A DNA stretch of 64,000 nucleotides from Sinorhizobium arboris LMG 14919 (GCF_000427465.1 NZ_ATYB01000008.1:992001-1056000); one strand, 5' to 3'; counted from the first letter of the stretch, positions 36,147 to 45,422 are shown. The notes: generated by a model not told the origin, from the sequence alone. Translations and numbers: made by a program.

Positions 36147-36174
36147 ATTGGTATCTGTCCATTGGTATCTGTCC
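36147..36174. repeat. Tandem 14-bp direct repeat
   Basis: ATTGGTATCTGTCC occurs twice back to back (36147-36160, 36161-36174) between the beta-propeller stop and the next gene's SD. It could be a slippage duplication or paired binding sites. Confidence 0.8.
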
Positions 36175-36185
36175 ACTGCTCCCCC

Positions 36186-37160
36186 TCAATCCGGCGCGAC
36201 CACGACGCCCCAGGGCTGCTCGCCCACCTGAACCGAGCGGATCACCTTTTCCGCCTTCACGTCGATGATGCTGATATCATTGGAATTGCCATTGGTGGTG
36301 ATCAGGAATTCCTCGCCCGGCGTGAATGCCATCTGCCAGACCCGCTGCCCGACAAGCAGGTAATCGAGCACTTCGTCGGTCTCCCCGTCGATCACTGCGA
36401 CACGGTTTGCGGGTCCAAGCGCCACGAAGATGCGCGAGCCGTCCCGGGTGGCCTTGACGCCGACCGGCTGCAGCCACTCCGGCAGAACACCCGGCACTTC
36501 GAACGTGATCTTCTTGGTGATTTTCGGCTCGGCCGCCGACACGTCGATCACGGAAACCGTGCCGCCGATCTCAGCGCTGACGTAGAGCTTCTTGCCGTCC
36601 GCCGTGAACTCCGCGTAACGCGGCCGCTGGTCCACGAGCACGTTGTGGACGATCTTGTAGGTCGAGGCGTCGATGAAATGCGCCATATTGGTGGTTTCAG
36701 ATGTATTGATGATCGTCTTGGCGTCCGGACTGACGGCGACACCCTCCGGCTCGACGCCGACGGGCACCTCGGCCAGTACCTGATGCGTCTTGACGTCCAC
36801 GACGGTCACGAGATTGTCGTCCTCATTTGCGATGTAGAGCGGATTGCCCGAAGGATCGAGGGCGAAAAGCTCCGGATCCGGACCCGACGGGAGAGTGTGC
36901 AGTTCTTCGTAGGTCTCAGGATCGAAGACCCGGACGGTGTCGTCGTCAGACGCGCAGACATAGAGTTCTTTGCCGTCGGGACTGATGGTGATGCCGCGCG
37001 GTCTGTTTCCGGCCGGAAACGTGGCGATCACTTCCCAGCTTTCACTGTCGAGCACGGTCACGCTGTTGCCGCGCTCGTTGCTCACGAAGACCTTGTTGGC
37101 CTCGGCGGAGCCGGCAGACAGCAGAACGGCAGACATGATCGCCAGTGCGGTTCTGAGCAT
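36186..37160 (-). CDS. PQQ-dependent catabolism-associated beta-propeller protein
   Basis: A 324-aa exported YncE-like seven-bladed propeller. Signal peptide MLRTALAIMSAVLLSAGSAE; blades show recurring NSVTVLDSESWEV, GITISPDGKELYV, VTVVDVKTHQVL and ISIIDVKAEKVI units. This family regularly accompanies PQQ-dependent dehydrogenases; its role is unknown. It starts at the ATG after TTGGAGGATAAG, one base past the stop of the binding-protein gene, so the two are co-translated. Confidence 0.92.
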   Translation of the reverse strand: MLRTALAIMSAVLLSAGSAEANKVFVSNERGNSVTVLDSESWEVIATFPAGNRPRGITISPDGKELYVCASDDDTVRVFDPETYEELHTLPSGPDPELFALDPSGNPLYIANEDDNLVTVVDVKTHQVLAEVPVGVEPEGVAVSPDAKTIINTSETTNMAHFIDASTYKIVHNVLVDQRPRYAEFTADGKKLYVSAEIGGTVSVIDVSAAEPKITKKITFEVPGVLPEWLQPVGVKATRDGSRIFVALGPANRVAVIDGETDEVLDYLLVGQRVWQMAFTPGEEFLITTNGNSNDISIIDVKAEKVIRSVQVGEQPWGVVVAPD

Positions 37161-37161
37161 C

Positions 37162-38349
37162 TTATCCTCCAAATACGTGGCAGGCCGTCTCCGGCGCATC
37201 GATACCCAGCGTGTCGAGTGGGGAATGCTGGTGCAGGAAGCCGTCCTGTGGCGAGACGGAAACGGTCACCCGGCCCTCGGTCAAAAGGACCGGCTGCCGC
37301 AACTGTCCGTTCCAGGTGCGGAAGGTCAATTTCTGCCCCTTGAACGCAGCCAGTTCGAAATCCTCGGAAAGAGCATAGGCCCGCACAGTCGCGGGATCGG
37401 CCTTGCCGGACCGCGTCACCGCCTCGCCGATCACCCGCATCGCAAGCCATGCCTGATAATCCTCCTCGCGCATGTAGCGGCCGGTGAGTTTTTCGAAGCG
37501 GCGCTGGAACTGGGTCGCACCCCAGGCCTCGTGAGCAGGATGCCAGGAGACCGGGCGCAGACCCGCCGAGCCCGCAACCGGCCTCGGATCCCACGTGTGA
37601 TAAGGCAGATAGGGCGCGAACACGCCGGCCTCGTCGGCCGCGACGATCGCGTCATATTCCTCGGCCTCCTGAGTGAAGACGGGAATCTGCTTTTGCACCA
37701 TGACATGACCGGTATCCGTGCGCCGCCCTCCGCCGGTGTCGACGAACTCGCGCTCCTCGACGATTTCAGCACCGAATTTGGCTGCCGATTTGCGATAGCT
37801 TTCGGCAAGCAGCTTGTCTTCGGGATGCGAGCCGTGGATCAGCAGGATGCGCGACCACTTCTTCCATATGAGAAACTGGACGATGCTGTCGCTGAGCATC
37901 GAACGGCTCGGCGAGACGTGCAGCACATTGGCCCGGCAATCGGCATCGCGCAGCCCGTCGTCGCGAGCGCCTGCATTGAAAAGCAGAACGTCCGGGCCGG
38001 CCTTGTCGGAGAGCGCCTTCAGCATGCTGCCCTCGGCGATCACCGCGATCAGGCCGACTCCTTCCGCCTTCAGGCCGTCGAGCGCCGCCTCTGCTCGCTC
38101 CGGCGCGACTGCCTGCGTTTTCACTGTGTAGTCCATGCCCGTGAAGGCGCCGGTCGTCCGGTTGTCCTCGTTCCCCAGCATGGCACCGGCAAAGCCCAGA
38201 TCGGCCGGCGGCGCATCGAGCCTGGAGATCGGCGGACCGGCGGCACGATCGATCCGCAGCACAGCCGTCTTCACCTCCACCGCCTGCACCGGGGACGTGA
38301 CCAGCACCGTCGTCCAGAAAACGGCAAGCAAAAGCGATAGGTTAGGCAT
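37162..38349 (-). CDS. Periplasmic Leu/Ile/Val-type binding protein, PQQ-dependent dehydrogenase system
   Basis: A 395-aa exported protein of the branched-chain amino-acid-binding fold (signal peptide MPNLSLLLAVFWTTVLVTSP). It contains GLIAVIAEGSMLKALSDKAG, VLLFNAGARDDGLRDADCRA and ILLIHGSHPEDKLLAESYRK. The group is known from gene neighbourhoods of PQQ alcohol dehydrogenases together with the ABC-2 ATPase and permease; that pairing of a binding protein with an exporter-like permease is odd. It heads the long minus-strand run. Confidence 0.9.
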   Translation of the reverse strand: MPNLSLLLAVFWTTVLVTSPVQAVEVKTAVLRIDRAAGPPISRLDAPPADLGFAGAMLGNEDNRTTGAFTGMDYTVKTQAVAPERAEAALDGLKAEGVGLIAVIAEGSMLKALSDKAGPDVLLFNAGARDDGLRDADCRANVLHVSPSRSMLSDSIVQFLIWKKWSRILLIHGSHPEDKLLAESYRKSAAKFGAEIVEEREFVDTGGGRRTDTGHVMVQKQIPVFTQEAEEYDAIVAADEAGVFAPYLPYHTWDPRPVAGSAGLRPVSWHPAHEAWGATQFQRRFEKLTGRYMREEDYQAWLAMRVIGEAVTRSGKADPATVRAYALSEDFELAAFKGQKLTFRTWNGQLRQPVLLTEGRVTVSVSPQDGFLHQHSPLDTLGIDAPETACHVFGG

Positions 38350-38474
38350 TGCCGGAACGACCTCCCAATCTCCCTGACACTCCCTCGGAGATGGAGACTA
38401 ACAGCGCAATATGTGCCGCAAAACCGATACTTAAGGAGCGTAGTTTAGCGAGTTGCGTGTGCTAGGCTCGACCC

Positions 38475-38984
38475 ATGCGGCAAACCCTGTTAGCACTTGC
38501 CTTGATGCTTTCTCCAGCGCTTGCCCTGGCTGCGCCGGATACCCCGCTGACGCGCGGGGCCAAGGTGGCGTTCCTGGGCATGACCTTCGTCGATCTGTCT
38601 ACGGAGGGCGCATATAATGGGGTGCGCGCAGACGAGACGGCGCGGCTCCAGCTCATCGAGAATACCACGCGCGATCGTTTCGCTCAGGAGGGATTCGTCG
38701 TCCTTTCGAACGATCCCGTGGCGACCGAGCTCGCCAGCACGGTCAACCCGGCCGACTGTTATGGCTGTGACGTGCGCATGGGTGAGCGGCTTGGCGCGGA
38801 CTACGTGCTTGTCGGCGAGGTGCGGAAGGTCTCCAACCTCGTGCTTTCGATCAATCTCGTTCTTCGCGAGGTGGGTTCCGGCGAGATCCTGCGCGGCATT
38901 GCCGTCGACATCCGGTCGAACACCGACGACAGCTGGCTGCGGGGCATTCGCTACATCTTGAAAAACCACTTCTTCAAATCATGA
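38475..38984 (+). CDS. Exported DUF3280/DUF2380-family protein
   Basis: A 169-aa exported protein (signal MRQTLLALALMLSPALALAA). The mature domain has KVAFLGMTFVDLSTEG, a CYGCDVRMGERLGADYVLVG segment with a Cys pair, and LVLSINLVLREVGSGEILRG. Such DUF2380-like proteins are lipoprotein-like or secreted and often sit near PQQ-dehydrogenase genes. It is divergent from the binding-protein gene and convergent with the CxxxCW gene. Function unknown. Confidence 0.85.
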   Translation: MRQTLLALALMLSPALALAAPDTPLTRGAKVAFLGMTFVDLSTEGAYNGVRADETARLQLIENTTRDRFAQEGFVVLSNDPVATELASTVNPADCYGCDVRMGERLGADYVLVGEVRKVSNLVLSINLVLREVGSGEILRGIAVDIRSNTDDSWLRGIRYILKNHFFKS

Positions 38985-39023
38985 ATGCACGACGCGCGTG
39001 CCGCTACGGGCACGGCGTTCGCG

Positions 39024-39569
39024 TCACCGGCCGCCCGGCTCCGGTTCGACCCGTTCCGTCGGATAGCCTGCCGCCGTCCAGCCATCGGTGCCTGCGGGAT
39101 ACCAGAAGACACGCCTATAGCCGTACTCCAAGGCGCGCTTGCCTGCATTCCACGACATCCAGCAGCGGTCGAGGCAGAAGAACAGTACAGGCCGGTCCTT
39201 GTCGCCATCAGTCGCCTTTTCCAGACCGGCACGAAAATAGTGGTGCATGACGTCGGCCAGCCGGCCATAACCGACATTCGGCAGCCATAGCGCGGATGGA
39301 ACGGACCGGCGCGGCTTCTCGTTCCAGACCGTTCCCTCGGGGAGCTCGGCGGGCTTCGGCGGCCGCGGCAGGACGTCGACGAAGGCCACCTGACCCGTCT
39401 TCCACAACGCATGGGCAGTTTCGGTCGACACGACGGTCGCCCCGGAAAGCGTCGCAGGCACCTCGGCGCGGTACTCACTCTGCCGGTAGCCGGCAGGCTC
39501 CTCGGCCGCCGCCGCGGGCAAGGCGACAAGCAGGAGCAGGACCAGCGGATGGAGCCGCAGGCGGATCAT
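39024..39569 (-). CDS. PQQ-dependent catabolism-associated Cys-Trp motif protein (rhodanese-like)
   Basis: A 181-aa exported protein (signal MIRLRLHPLVLLLLVALPAA). The core resembles a rhodanese domain: VVSTETAHALWKTGQVAFVD early and the active-site loop FFCLDRCWMSWNAGKRA. This loop carries the Cys-x3-Cys-Trp motif that defines the family. It may handle sulfur or thiol chemistry in the periplasm, perhaps with the SoxYZ-like carrier encoded 8 kb away. It is coupled to xoxJ by ATGA and is the last gene of the xox operon. Confidence 0.9.
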   Translation of the reverse strand: MIRLRLHPLVLLLLVALPAAAAEEPAGYRQSEYRAEVPATLSGATVVSTETAHALWKTGQVAFVDVLPRPPKPAELPEGTVWNEKPRRSVPSALWLPNVGYGRLADVMHHYFRAGLEKATDGDKDRPVLFFCLDRCWMSWNAGKRALEYGYRRVFWYPAGTDGWTAAGYPTERVEPEPGGR

Positions 39570-40435
39570 TTTGTCGCCTCGAGCGGGCCGGTTCCCATAT
39601 CGTTCAGGAGCGGCACGCCGGCATCAGCAAGGATCGCGTTGATCTCGGCCTGATTGCGACGAATGAGGGAATTCAGCTTGCGCTCCCAGACCTTCTCGCC
39701 CTGCCGCACGCCCATGGTGATGCGGTAGAAGAGCCTTGGCGGCGTGGACTCCGACAGGAGCGGGGTCGCCTTCAGGTCCGGATGGCTCGCCTTGACGAGC
39801 GGTGCGCCGATCGGTCCCCAGAGGATGGCCGCGTCGATAGCGCCGGATTCCAGGTCCGCGAGCATGTCGTCGGCAGGGTCCTCGTAGCGCCGGTCGACCA
39901 TCAGGTGATATCCCTTGGCTTTGGGCAGCAGGCCGTTTCTCGCCATATGGGTCGCCGGCGGCGTTCCCGCGACGATGCCGATCCGCTTGTCCTTGAGAAG
40001 AGGGTCGGCAAGCGTCGTGACGCCGGCCAGCGGACCGCCCGACGCAACGATCAGCACATAGGCCGAGGTGTAGTAGTGGTTGGTGTTCAGGACCAGTTCG
40101 TCGCCCTGGGCAAAACCGATGACCACATCGCACGCATTGGCCTGCAGGGTCTTGCGGACGAAACCGGTTGCCATAGGAAACCAGGTGTACTCCAGCGGCA
40201 GCCCGAGCTTGGATGCCATCAGTTCGGCGATCTTGTTCTCGTATCCCGTACCGGCGCGGTCCGACATCGGCAGATTGGCCGGATCGGCACAGACCCGAAA
40301 CGCTGTCTTCGACACCAGGTCCGATGTCTGAGCTACCGCCATGTCATTGCCGGCGACCGTCAGCAGCAAAAAGCCGGCTGCCGCCAAGAGGCTACTCGTG
40401 ACCGAGGCAAGCCTTTTCAGCATCCTTGATCGCAT
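39566..40435 (-). CDS. xoxJ: XoxJ, quinoprotein dehydrogenase-associated periplasmic binding protein
   Basis: A 289-aa exported family-3-type binding protein (signal MRSRMLKRLASVTSSLLAAA). It contains FRVCADPANLPMSDRAGTGY, YENKIAELMASKLGLPLEYT and ACDVVIGFAQGDELVLN, typical of XoxJ/MxaJ. XoxJ is thought to help activate XoxF and its cytochrome. The start lies 44 nt inside xoxG, with AAGGA upstream; a second ATG four codons later is less well placed. Order xoxF-xoxG-xoxJ is conserved. Confidence 0.92.
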   Translation of the reverse strand: MRSRMLKRLASVTSSLLAAAGFLLLTVAGNDMAVAQTSDLVSKTAFRVCADPANLPMSDRAGTGYENKIAELMASKLGLPLEYTWFPMATGFVRKTLQANACDVVIGFAQGDELVLNTNHYYTSAYVLIVASGGPLAGVTTLADPLLKDKRIGIVAGTPPATHMARNGLLPKAKGYHLMVDRRYEDPADDMLADLESGAIDAAILWGPIGAPLVKASHPDLKATPLLSESTPPRLFYRITMGVRQGEKVWERKLNSLIRRNQAEINAILADAGVPLLNDMGTGPLEATK

Positions 40436-40922
40436 CGGATTTCGCTTCCTTCTTGGCCGGACGCCCCCGCGACAGCGCATCGGCTCCGCGCGCTTTCAGA
40501 TAGACGTAGATGTCGTCGAGATAACACATCACGTTGACGTTCTCGCCGAAGGCCGGCATCACCGAGTTCTCGGCAGCGCTCACCTTCTTGCGTCCGTTCG
40601 TGACGACATCGACGAAATCGTAGTAGTCCATGTTTATCGCAGAGGTCTTCAAGGCCGGCGCGTAGCTCGACCCCTCGCCCTCCGGGCCGTGACAGACGTG
40701 ACATTCCGAGTGGTAGCGTCGAAAGCCCGAATAGGTCAGCCAGTCGACCGTGCCGTCCTCGGCGATCTTGAAGGTGGGAACGTCGTCGGCGGTGTAGTAG
40801 CGCCCGTTTTCGTCGCGCACAGCGGTGATGTTGTCCTTTGGCGCATCTTCTGCGACTGCGGCGCCTGCCATAAACGTCAATACGGCGAGGATCATCGGTA
40901 CGGCAGTTCTTGTTCTGGTCAT
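40392..40922 (-). CDS. xoxG: XoxG, cytochrome c electron acceptor of XoxF
   Basis: A 176-aa exported c-type cytochrome (signal MTRTRTAVPMILAVLTFMAG). Heme is attached at Cys74-His75-Val76-Cys77-His78 (ECHVCHGPEGEG). Candidate axial Met residues lie in NSVMPAFGENVNVMCYLDDI. A Lys/Ala-rich C-terminal tail (GRPAKKEAKSDAIKDAEKA) ends with an unpaired Cys. It lies directly after xoxF and takes electrons from its PQQ. The start is supported by AAGGACGC before ATG. Confidence 0.93.
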   Translation of the reverse strand: MTRTRTAVPMILAVLTFMAGAAVAEDAPKDNITAVRDENGRYYTADDVPTFKIAEDGTVDWLTYSGFRRYHSECHVCHGPEGEGSSYAPALKTSAINMDYYDFVDVVTNGRKKVSAAENSVMPAFGENVNVMCYLDDIYVYLKARGADALSRGRPAKKEAKSDAIKDAEKACLGHE

Positions 40923-41000
40923 CTTGCGTCCTTCTGGGGCTGGTATGAATCGGCGCGGGCTTCGGTGAGCCCGCGCCAACTCCCGGGCGAAGATTGCCTC

Positions 41001-42806
41001 TTAGTCCGGCAGCTTGAACACGGTCAGCGTGCCGCCGAGTGCGGTATAGTTGCTGAGGGCCGAGTAGCCGCCGACAGCGCCCAGACCTTCCGTCGGGTTG
41101 GTCAGGCCGGCTGCGAGACCGATACCGGCCCAGCCGCCGACACCCGAAAGCACGGCCACATACTGCTTGCCGTCACGGGCATAGGTCATCACGTTGCCGA
41201 TCACTCCCGAAGGCGTCTTGAAGCGATAGAGCTCCTTGCCGGTGGCGGCGTCGACCGCCTTCAGATAGCCCTCGAGCGTCCCGTAGAAGACTACATCGCC
41301 GGCTGTTGCCAGAGCGCCGGACCAGACGGAGAACGGCTCCGGCAGAGACCACTTGATCTTGCCTTCCTTGTTGTCCCAGGCAATGAAATTGCCCATGCCG
41401 CCATGGCTGTCCTTCGGCGGATACATCGACAGAGTAGCGCCGACATAGGGCTGTCCGGCGGTGTAGCTCACCCGGAACGGCTCGTAGTCCATGCAGACGT
41501 GGTTGGTGGGCACGTAGAACAGCTCGGTTTTCGGCGAATAGGCCGCAGGCTGCTGGTCCTTGGTGCCGAGTGCCGCCGGGCAGACGCCGGTGGTGTTGGT
41601 GTCTTCACCGTTCTGCTCCGTCGAATACTGTGCCACGACCTGGGGCCGACCATATTGGTCGGAGTTCGGGTCCATGACCACTTCAGTCGCCCAGTTGACC
41701 GTCGGATCGTATTTCTCGGCCACGAGCAGCTCGCCCGTGACACGGTCCATCGTGTAGCCGAAGCCATTCCGGTCGAAGTGGGTCAGCAGCTTGCGATCCT
41801 TGCCGTCGATCTGCTGTTCGGTCAGGATCATCTCGTTGACGCCGTCATAGTCCCATTCGTCATGGGGCGTCATCTGATAGACCCATTTGGCCATGCCGGT
41901 GTCGACGTCGCGGGCGAAGATCGTCATCGACCAGCGATTGTCACCGGGCCGCTGGGTCGGGTTCCAGGTCGAAGGGTTGCCGGTGCCGTAATAGACCAGG
42001 TTCTCTTCGGGATCGTAGGAATACCAGCCCCAGGTGGTGCCGCCGCCGATCTTCCACTGATCGCCTTCCCAGGTGGTGAGGCCGGAGTCCTTCCCGACCG
42101 GCTTGCCAAGATGGGTCGTCTTCTCGGGATCCATCAGCGTATCGCTGTCCGGGCCCATGGAGTGAGCGCGCCACAGGAGCTTGCCGTCCGCAATCGAATA
42201 GGCGGTCACGTGACCGCGGACGCCGAACTCGCCGCCGGATATGCCGACGAGAACCTTGTCCTTCACGGGCATGACGGTGGCGGTATTCGTCTCGCCCTTG
42301 GAGGCATCGCCGTTCTTGACGCTCCAGATGACCTTGCCGGTTTTCGCGTCGAGCGCTACGACCGTCGTATCGGCCTGATGCAGGAAGATCTTGTTATCCG
42401 CATAGGCCACGCCGCGATTGACGGTGTCGCAACACATTACCGGGATCACGTTCGGATCCTGTTTCGGCTCGTATTTCCAGACGATCTGGCCATCCTTGCT
42501 GAGATCCAGCGCGTAGACCATGTTCGGGAACGGCGTATGGACGTACATCAGGTCGCCGATGACGAGCGGCGAGCCTTCGTGGCCGCGCAGAACGCCGGTC
42601 GAGAAGGTCCAGGCGACCTGAAGCTTGCCGACGTTATCCTTGTTGATCTGATCAAGCTTGGAGTAGCGCAGATTGGCATAGTCGCCGGTCTGGATGGCCC
42701 ATTGATTGGGGTCGTCGATGAGCTTCTGCAAGTCATCATTGGCGAGAGCGACCTGTGCACCGCCGCCTATCGACATGATGGCAAGCATTGTAAGAAGTCG
42801 TTTCAT
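41001..42806 (-). CDS. xoxF: Lanthanide-dependent methanol dehydrogenase
   Basis: A 601-aa PQQ quinoprotein with a signal peptide ([20 protein letters not shown]). Metal/PQQ residues are visible: vicinal Cys125-Cys126 in [11 protein letters not shown], Glu193 in [10 protein letters not shown], Asn277 in [10 protein letters not shown], and Asp319-Tyr320-Asp321 in [10 protein letters not shown]. The second Asp is the extra carboxylate that XoxF uses to hold a lanthanide; calcium-dependent MxaF has Ala there. Length equals that of characterised XoxF proteins. It oxidises methanol in the periplasm and passes electrons to XoxG. No mxa genes are seen. The SD is GAGGAGGATGAA. Confidence 0.97.
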   Translation of the reverse strand: MKRLLTMLAIMSIGGGAQVALANDDLQKLIDDPNQWAIQTGDYANLRYSKLDQINKDNVGKLQVAWTFSTGVLRGHEGSPLVIGDLMYVHTPFPNMVYALDLSKDGQIVWKYEPKQDPNVIPVMCCDTVNRGVAYADNKIFLHQADTTVVALDAKTGKVIWSVKNGDASKGETNTATVMPVKDKVLVGISGGEFGVRGHVTAYSIADGKLLWRAHSMGPDSDTLMDPEKTTHLGKPVGKDSGLTTWEGDQWKIGGGTTWGWYSYDPEENLVYYGTGNPSTWNPTQRPGDNRWSMTIFARDVDTGMAKWVYQMTPHDEWDYDGVNEMILTEQQIDGKDRKLLTHFDRNGFGYTMDRVTGELLVAEKYDPTVNWATEVVMDPNSDQYGRPQVVAQYSTEQNGEDTNTTGVCPAALGTKDQQPAAYSPKTELFYVPTNHVCMDYEPFRVSYTAGQPYVGATLSMYPPKDSHGGMGNFIAWDNKEGKIKWSLPEPFSVWSGALATAGDVVFYGTLEGYLKAVDAATGKELYRFKTPSGVIGNVMTYARDGKQYVAVLSGVGGWAGIGLAAGLTNPTEGLGAVGGYSALSNYTALGGTLTVFKLPD

Positions 42807-42982
42807 TTCATCCTCCTCTTGGGTGCTGCCGATAGGGCCGTTCAACCCGCTCGCCCCGGAAAAACCTTGCGGTCTCCTCATCTTCCGGGATCGGCTTGCG
42901 ACACTGCCCCTGCCGTCGGAAAAGCTCCGTCTGCCGCAGGGATGCCTTGCTTCTGTCCTTGTTTGCGGCTCCTCCTCTTCGT

Positions 42983-43393
42983 TCAGGGAAAGGTTGCCAG
43001 ATATGCGATTATATCGGCGCGCTCCTGATCCTTGCGCAGTCCCGCAAAGGTCATCTTCGTGCCGGGTAGAAAGCCCTTCGGATTCGTCAGAAACTCCGCA
43101 ACGTTTTCGGGCGTCCAGGTAAGTCCGGTCTCGGCTGCCTTCGTCATAGCCGGCGAGTAGGCGTAGCCGTCGATCTTGCCGGCCGACCGGCCGATTATCC
43201 CGTTCAGCAAGGGGCCGGCCTTCGACTTGGCATCCGGACCTACCGCATGACAGGCCTGACACTTGCGGAAGACTTTCTCGCCTGCCCCGGGATCTCCAAT
43301 CGAGGGATCAAGGGCAAGTGCCGGCGCAGTCGCACCAAGAATTCCGCCAAGCAGGACGGTAGCGGTCAGTACGGTACCAAGTCTTGAAGCCAT
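42983..43393 (-). CDS. Class I cytochrome c (c2/c550-like)
   Basis: A 136-aa exported cytochrome (signal [20 protein letters not shown]). Heme site Cys45-Gln-Ala-Cys48-His49 ([14 protein letters not shown]) and axial Met114 in [12 protein letters not shown] are as in mitochondrial-type cytochrome c. It lies between fghA and xoxF, 177 bp upstream of xoxF, and probably carries electrons from XoxG to the terminal oxidase. The start is preceded by GGGAGAGGAAAG. Confidence 0.92.
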   Translation of the reverse strand: MASRLGTVLTATVLLGGILGATAPALALDPSIGDPGAGEKVFRKCQACHAVGPDAKSKAGPLLNGIIGRSAGKIDGYAYSPAMTKAAETGLTWTPENVAEFLTNPKGFLPGTKMTFAGLRKDQERADIIAYLATFP

Positions 43394-43406
43394 TCTTTCC
43401 TCTCCC

Positions 43407-44237
43407 TTACGCGGCATTCAGCCGCTCTGCATGCCAGCGCACGTGGTCTTCGCCGAAGCTCGCCACGAAGTAATAGCTATGATCGTATCCCGCTTGCAGC
43501 CGCACGACGCCGGCCTGCCGCCGCTCCGCCAGCAATAGGGCCATCGCCTCCGGCTGCAGCTCGGTCAGAAACTGGTCTGCAGCGCCCTGGTCGATCAGGA
43601 TATCGCCGTGCCAGCCGAGTTCGTTGAGCAGCAGGCAGGCGTCATAGTTGCCCCAGTCGGCCTCGTCGTCGCCGAGATAGGCCGAAAACTGCTTGCGCCC
43701 CCAATCGGACCGGGTCGGGTTCACGATCGGCGCGAAAGCCGAAACGGAGCGGAACAGTTCCGGATTGCGGAAGGCTATCGTCAGGGCGCCGTGGCCGCCC
43801 ATCGAGTGCCCGGTGATGCCGTTGACGCCGTTGAGGGGGAACTGCTCCTGCAGCAGGGCGGGCAATTCGGCGACGATGTAGTCATACATGCGATAGTGCG
43901 GCGACCAAGGCTTCTGCGTCGCGTTGACATAGAAGCCCGCACCCTGGCCGAGATCATAGGCCTCGTCATCGGCCACGCCGTCGCCGCGCGGCGACGTGTC
44001 GGGGAAAACCAGCGCCAGCCCCTGCTCGGCCGCATGCCGCTGCAGGCCCGCCTTGATCATGGCATTCTCATGGGTGCATGTCAGGCCCGAGAGATACCAG
44101 AGGAGAGGCACGGAGCGCGTCCGCGCCTGGGGCGGCATATAGAGGCCGAATGTCATCTCGACACCGCAGACCTCGGACGTGTGACGGTAGACCGACTGGG
44201 TACCGCCGAAACATTGGCTTTGCGTCGCAAGTTCCAT
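43407..44237 (-). CDS. fghA: S-formylglutathione hydrolase
   Basis: A 276-aa esterase-D-type serine hydrolase. The nucleophile motif GITGHSMGGHGALT and the terminal His in GYDHSYYFVASF complete the catalytic set. It hydrolyses S-formylglutathione to formate and glutathione. The ATG at MELATQSQCFGGTQ is chosen. A TTG four codons upstream, in a TTGA overlap with the dehydrogenase stop, is an equally possible start, and neither has a strong SD. It follows adhC directly. Confidence 0.95.
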   Translation of the reverse strand: MELATQSQCFGGTQSVYRHTSEVCGVEMTFGLYMPPQARTRSVPLLWYLSGLTCTHENAMIKAGLQRHAAEQGLALVFPDTSPRGDGVADDEAYDLGQGAGFYVNATQKPWSPHYRMYDYIVAELPALLQEQFPLNGVNGITGHSMGGHGALTIAFRNPELFRSVSAFAPIVNPTRSDWGRKQFSAYLGDDEADWGNYDACLLLNELGWHGDILIDQGAADQFLTELQPEAMALLLAERRQAGVVRLQAGYDHSYYFVASFGEDHVRWHAERLNAA

Positions 44238-44245
44238 TTTCGCGC

Positions 44246-45373
44246 TCAATAGAGGACCACCGAGCGGATGCTTTCGCCGGAATGCATGAGTTCGAAACCT
44301 TTATTGATGTCCTCGAGGGGCATGGTGTGGGTGATCATCGGATCGATCTCGATCTTGCCCTCCATGTACCAGTCGACGATCTTCGGGACGTCGGTGCGCC
44401 CGCGCGCGCCGCCGAAGGCGGTGCCCATCCAGGTGCGGCCGGTGACGAGCTGGAACGGCCGGGTCGCGATCTCCTGGCCGGCGCCGGCAACGCCGATGAT
44501 CACCGACTTGCCCCAGCCGCGATGCGAGGCTTCGAGCGCCTGGCGCATCACGCGGGTGTTGCCGGTGCAGTCGAAGGTGTAGTCGGCGCCGCCGATCTGG
44601 TCGGCGCCGCGCTTCGTCAGGTTGACGAGATAGGGCACGATGTCGTCGCCGACCTCCTTCGGATTGACGAAATGGGTCATGCCGAACTTCTCGCCCCAGG
44701 GCTTCTTGTCGTTGTTCAGGTCGACGCCGATGATCATGTCGGCGCCGGCGAGGCGAAGCCCCTGGATGACGTTGAGGCCGATGCCGCCAAGGCCGAAGAC
44801 GATCGCCGTCGAACCGATCTCGACCTTGGCGGTGTTGATCACCGCGCCGATGCCGGTGGTGACGCCGCAGCCGATGTAGCAGATCTTGTCGAAGGGGGCG
44901 TCCGGATTGACCTTGGCGACGGCGATCTCCGGCAGCACGGTGAAGTTCGCAAAGGTCGAGCAGCCCATATAGTGGTGGATCTTGTCGCCATTGAGCGAAA
45001 AGCGCGAGGTGCCGTCCGGCATCAGCCCCTGCCCCTGGGTGGCGCGGATGGCGGTGCAGAGATTGGTCTTGCGGCTGAGGCAGGAGGGGCAGGAGCGGCA
45101 TTCCGGCGTATAGAGCGGGATGACGTGGTCGCCCTTCTTCACACTGGTGACGCCGGGACCGACGTCGACGACGATGCCGGCGCCCTCATGCCCGAGGATC
45201 GCCGGAAACAGCCCTTCCGGATCGGCCCCCGAAAGCGTGAAATCGTCGGTATGGCAGATGCCGGTCGCCTTCACCTCGACCAGAACCTCGCCGGCCCTGG
45301 GGCCCTCGAGCTCGACTTCAGTCACGACAAGGGGTTTTCCGGCCTCGACGGCCAGAGCAGCGCGAGTGCGCAT
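44246..45373 (-). CDS. adhC: S-(hydroxymethyl)glutathione dehydrogenase (class III ADH)
   Basis: A 375-aa zinc alcohol dehydrogenase (also flhA, frmA, GSH-FDH). The catalytic zinc Cys is in TGICHTDDFTLSG, with GHEGAGIVVDVGPGV. The structural zinc loop is CRSCPSCLSRKTNLC. NAD binding is by IVFGLGGIGLNVIQG. It oxidises the glutathione adduct of formaldehyde. It is the first gene of the operon adhC-fghA-cyt-xoxFGJ. GGAGGT lies 5 nt before ATG. Confidence 0.96.
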   Translation of the reverse strand: MRTRAALAVEAGKPLVVTEVELEGPRAGEVLVEVKATGICHTDDFTLSGADPEGLFPAILGHEGAGIVVDVGPGVTSVKKGDHVIPLYTPECRSCPSCLSRKTNLCTAIRATQGQGLMPDGTSRFSLNGDKIHHYMGCSTFANFTVLPEIAVAKVNPDAPFDKICYIGCGVTTGIGAVINTAKVEIGSTAIVFGLGGIGLNVIQGLRLAGADMIIGVDLNNDKKPWGEKFGMTHFVNPKEVGDDIVPYLVNLTKRGADQIGGADYTFDCTGNTRVMRQALEASHRGWGKSVIIGVAGAGQEIATRPFQLVTGRTWMGTAFGGARGRTDVPKIVDWYMEGKIEIDPMITHTMPLEDINKGFELMHSGESIRSVVLY

Positions 45374-45402
45374 GGATACCTCCGGTTACTACATTATGTC
45401 TG

Positions 45403-45422
45403 GGGCCTTGTGGGGCCTTGTG
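45403..45422. repeat. Tandem 10-bp repeat in the adhC upstream region
   Basis: GGGGCCTTGT occurs twice with no gap, 30-50 bp upstream of the adhC start. It could be a pair of regulator half-sites on one helix face (10-bp period) or a simple duplication. Confidence 0.6.

Noticed and set aside
40341..43028. 895-codon plus-strand reading frame opposite xoxF and xoxG
   Set aside because: It is antisense to two well-supported genes, is Arg/His/Val-rich with no recognisable domain, and arises from high GC codon bias.
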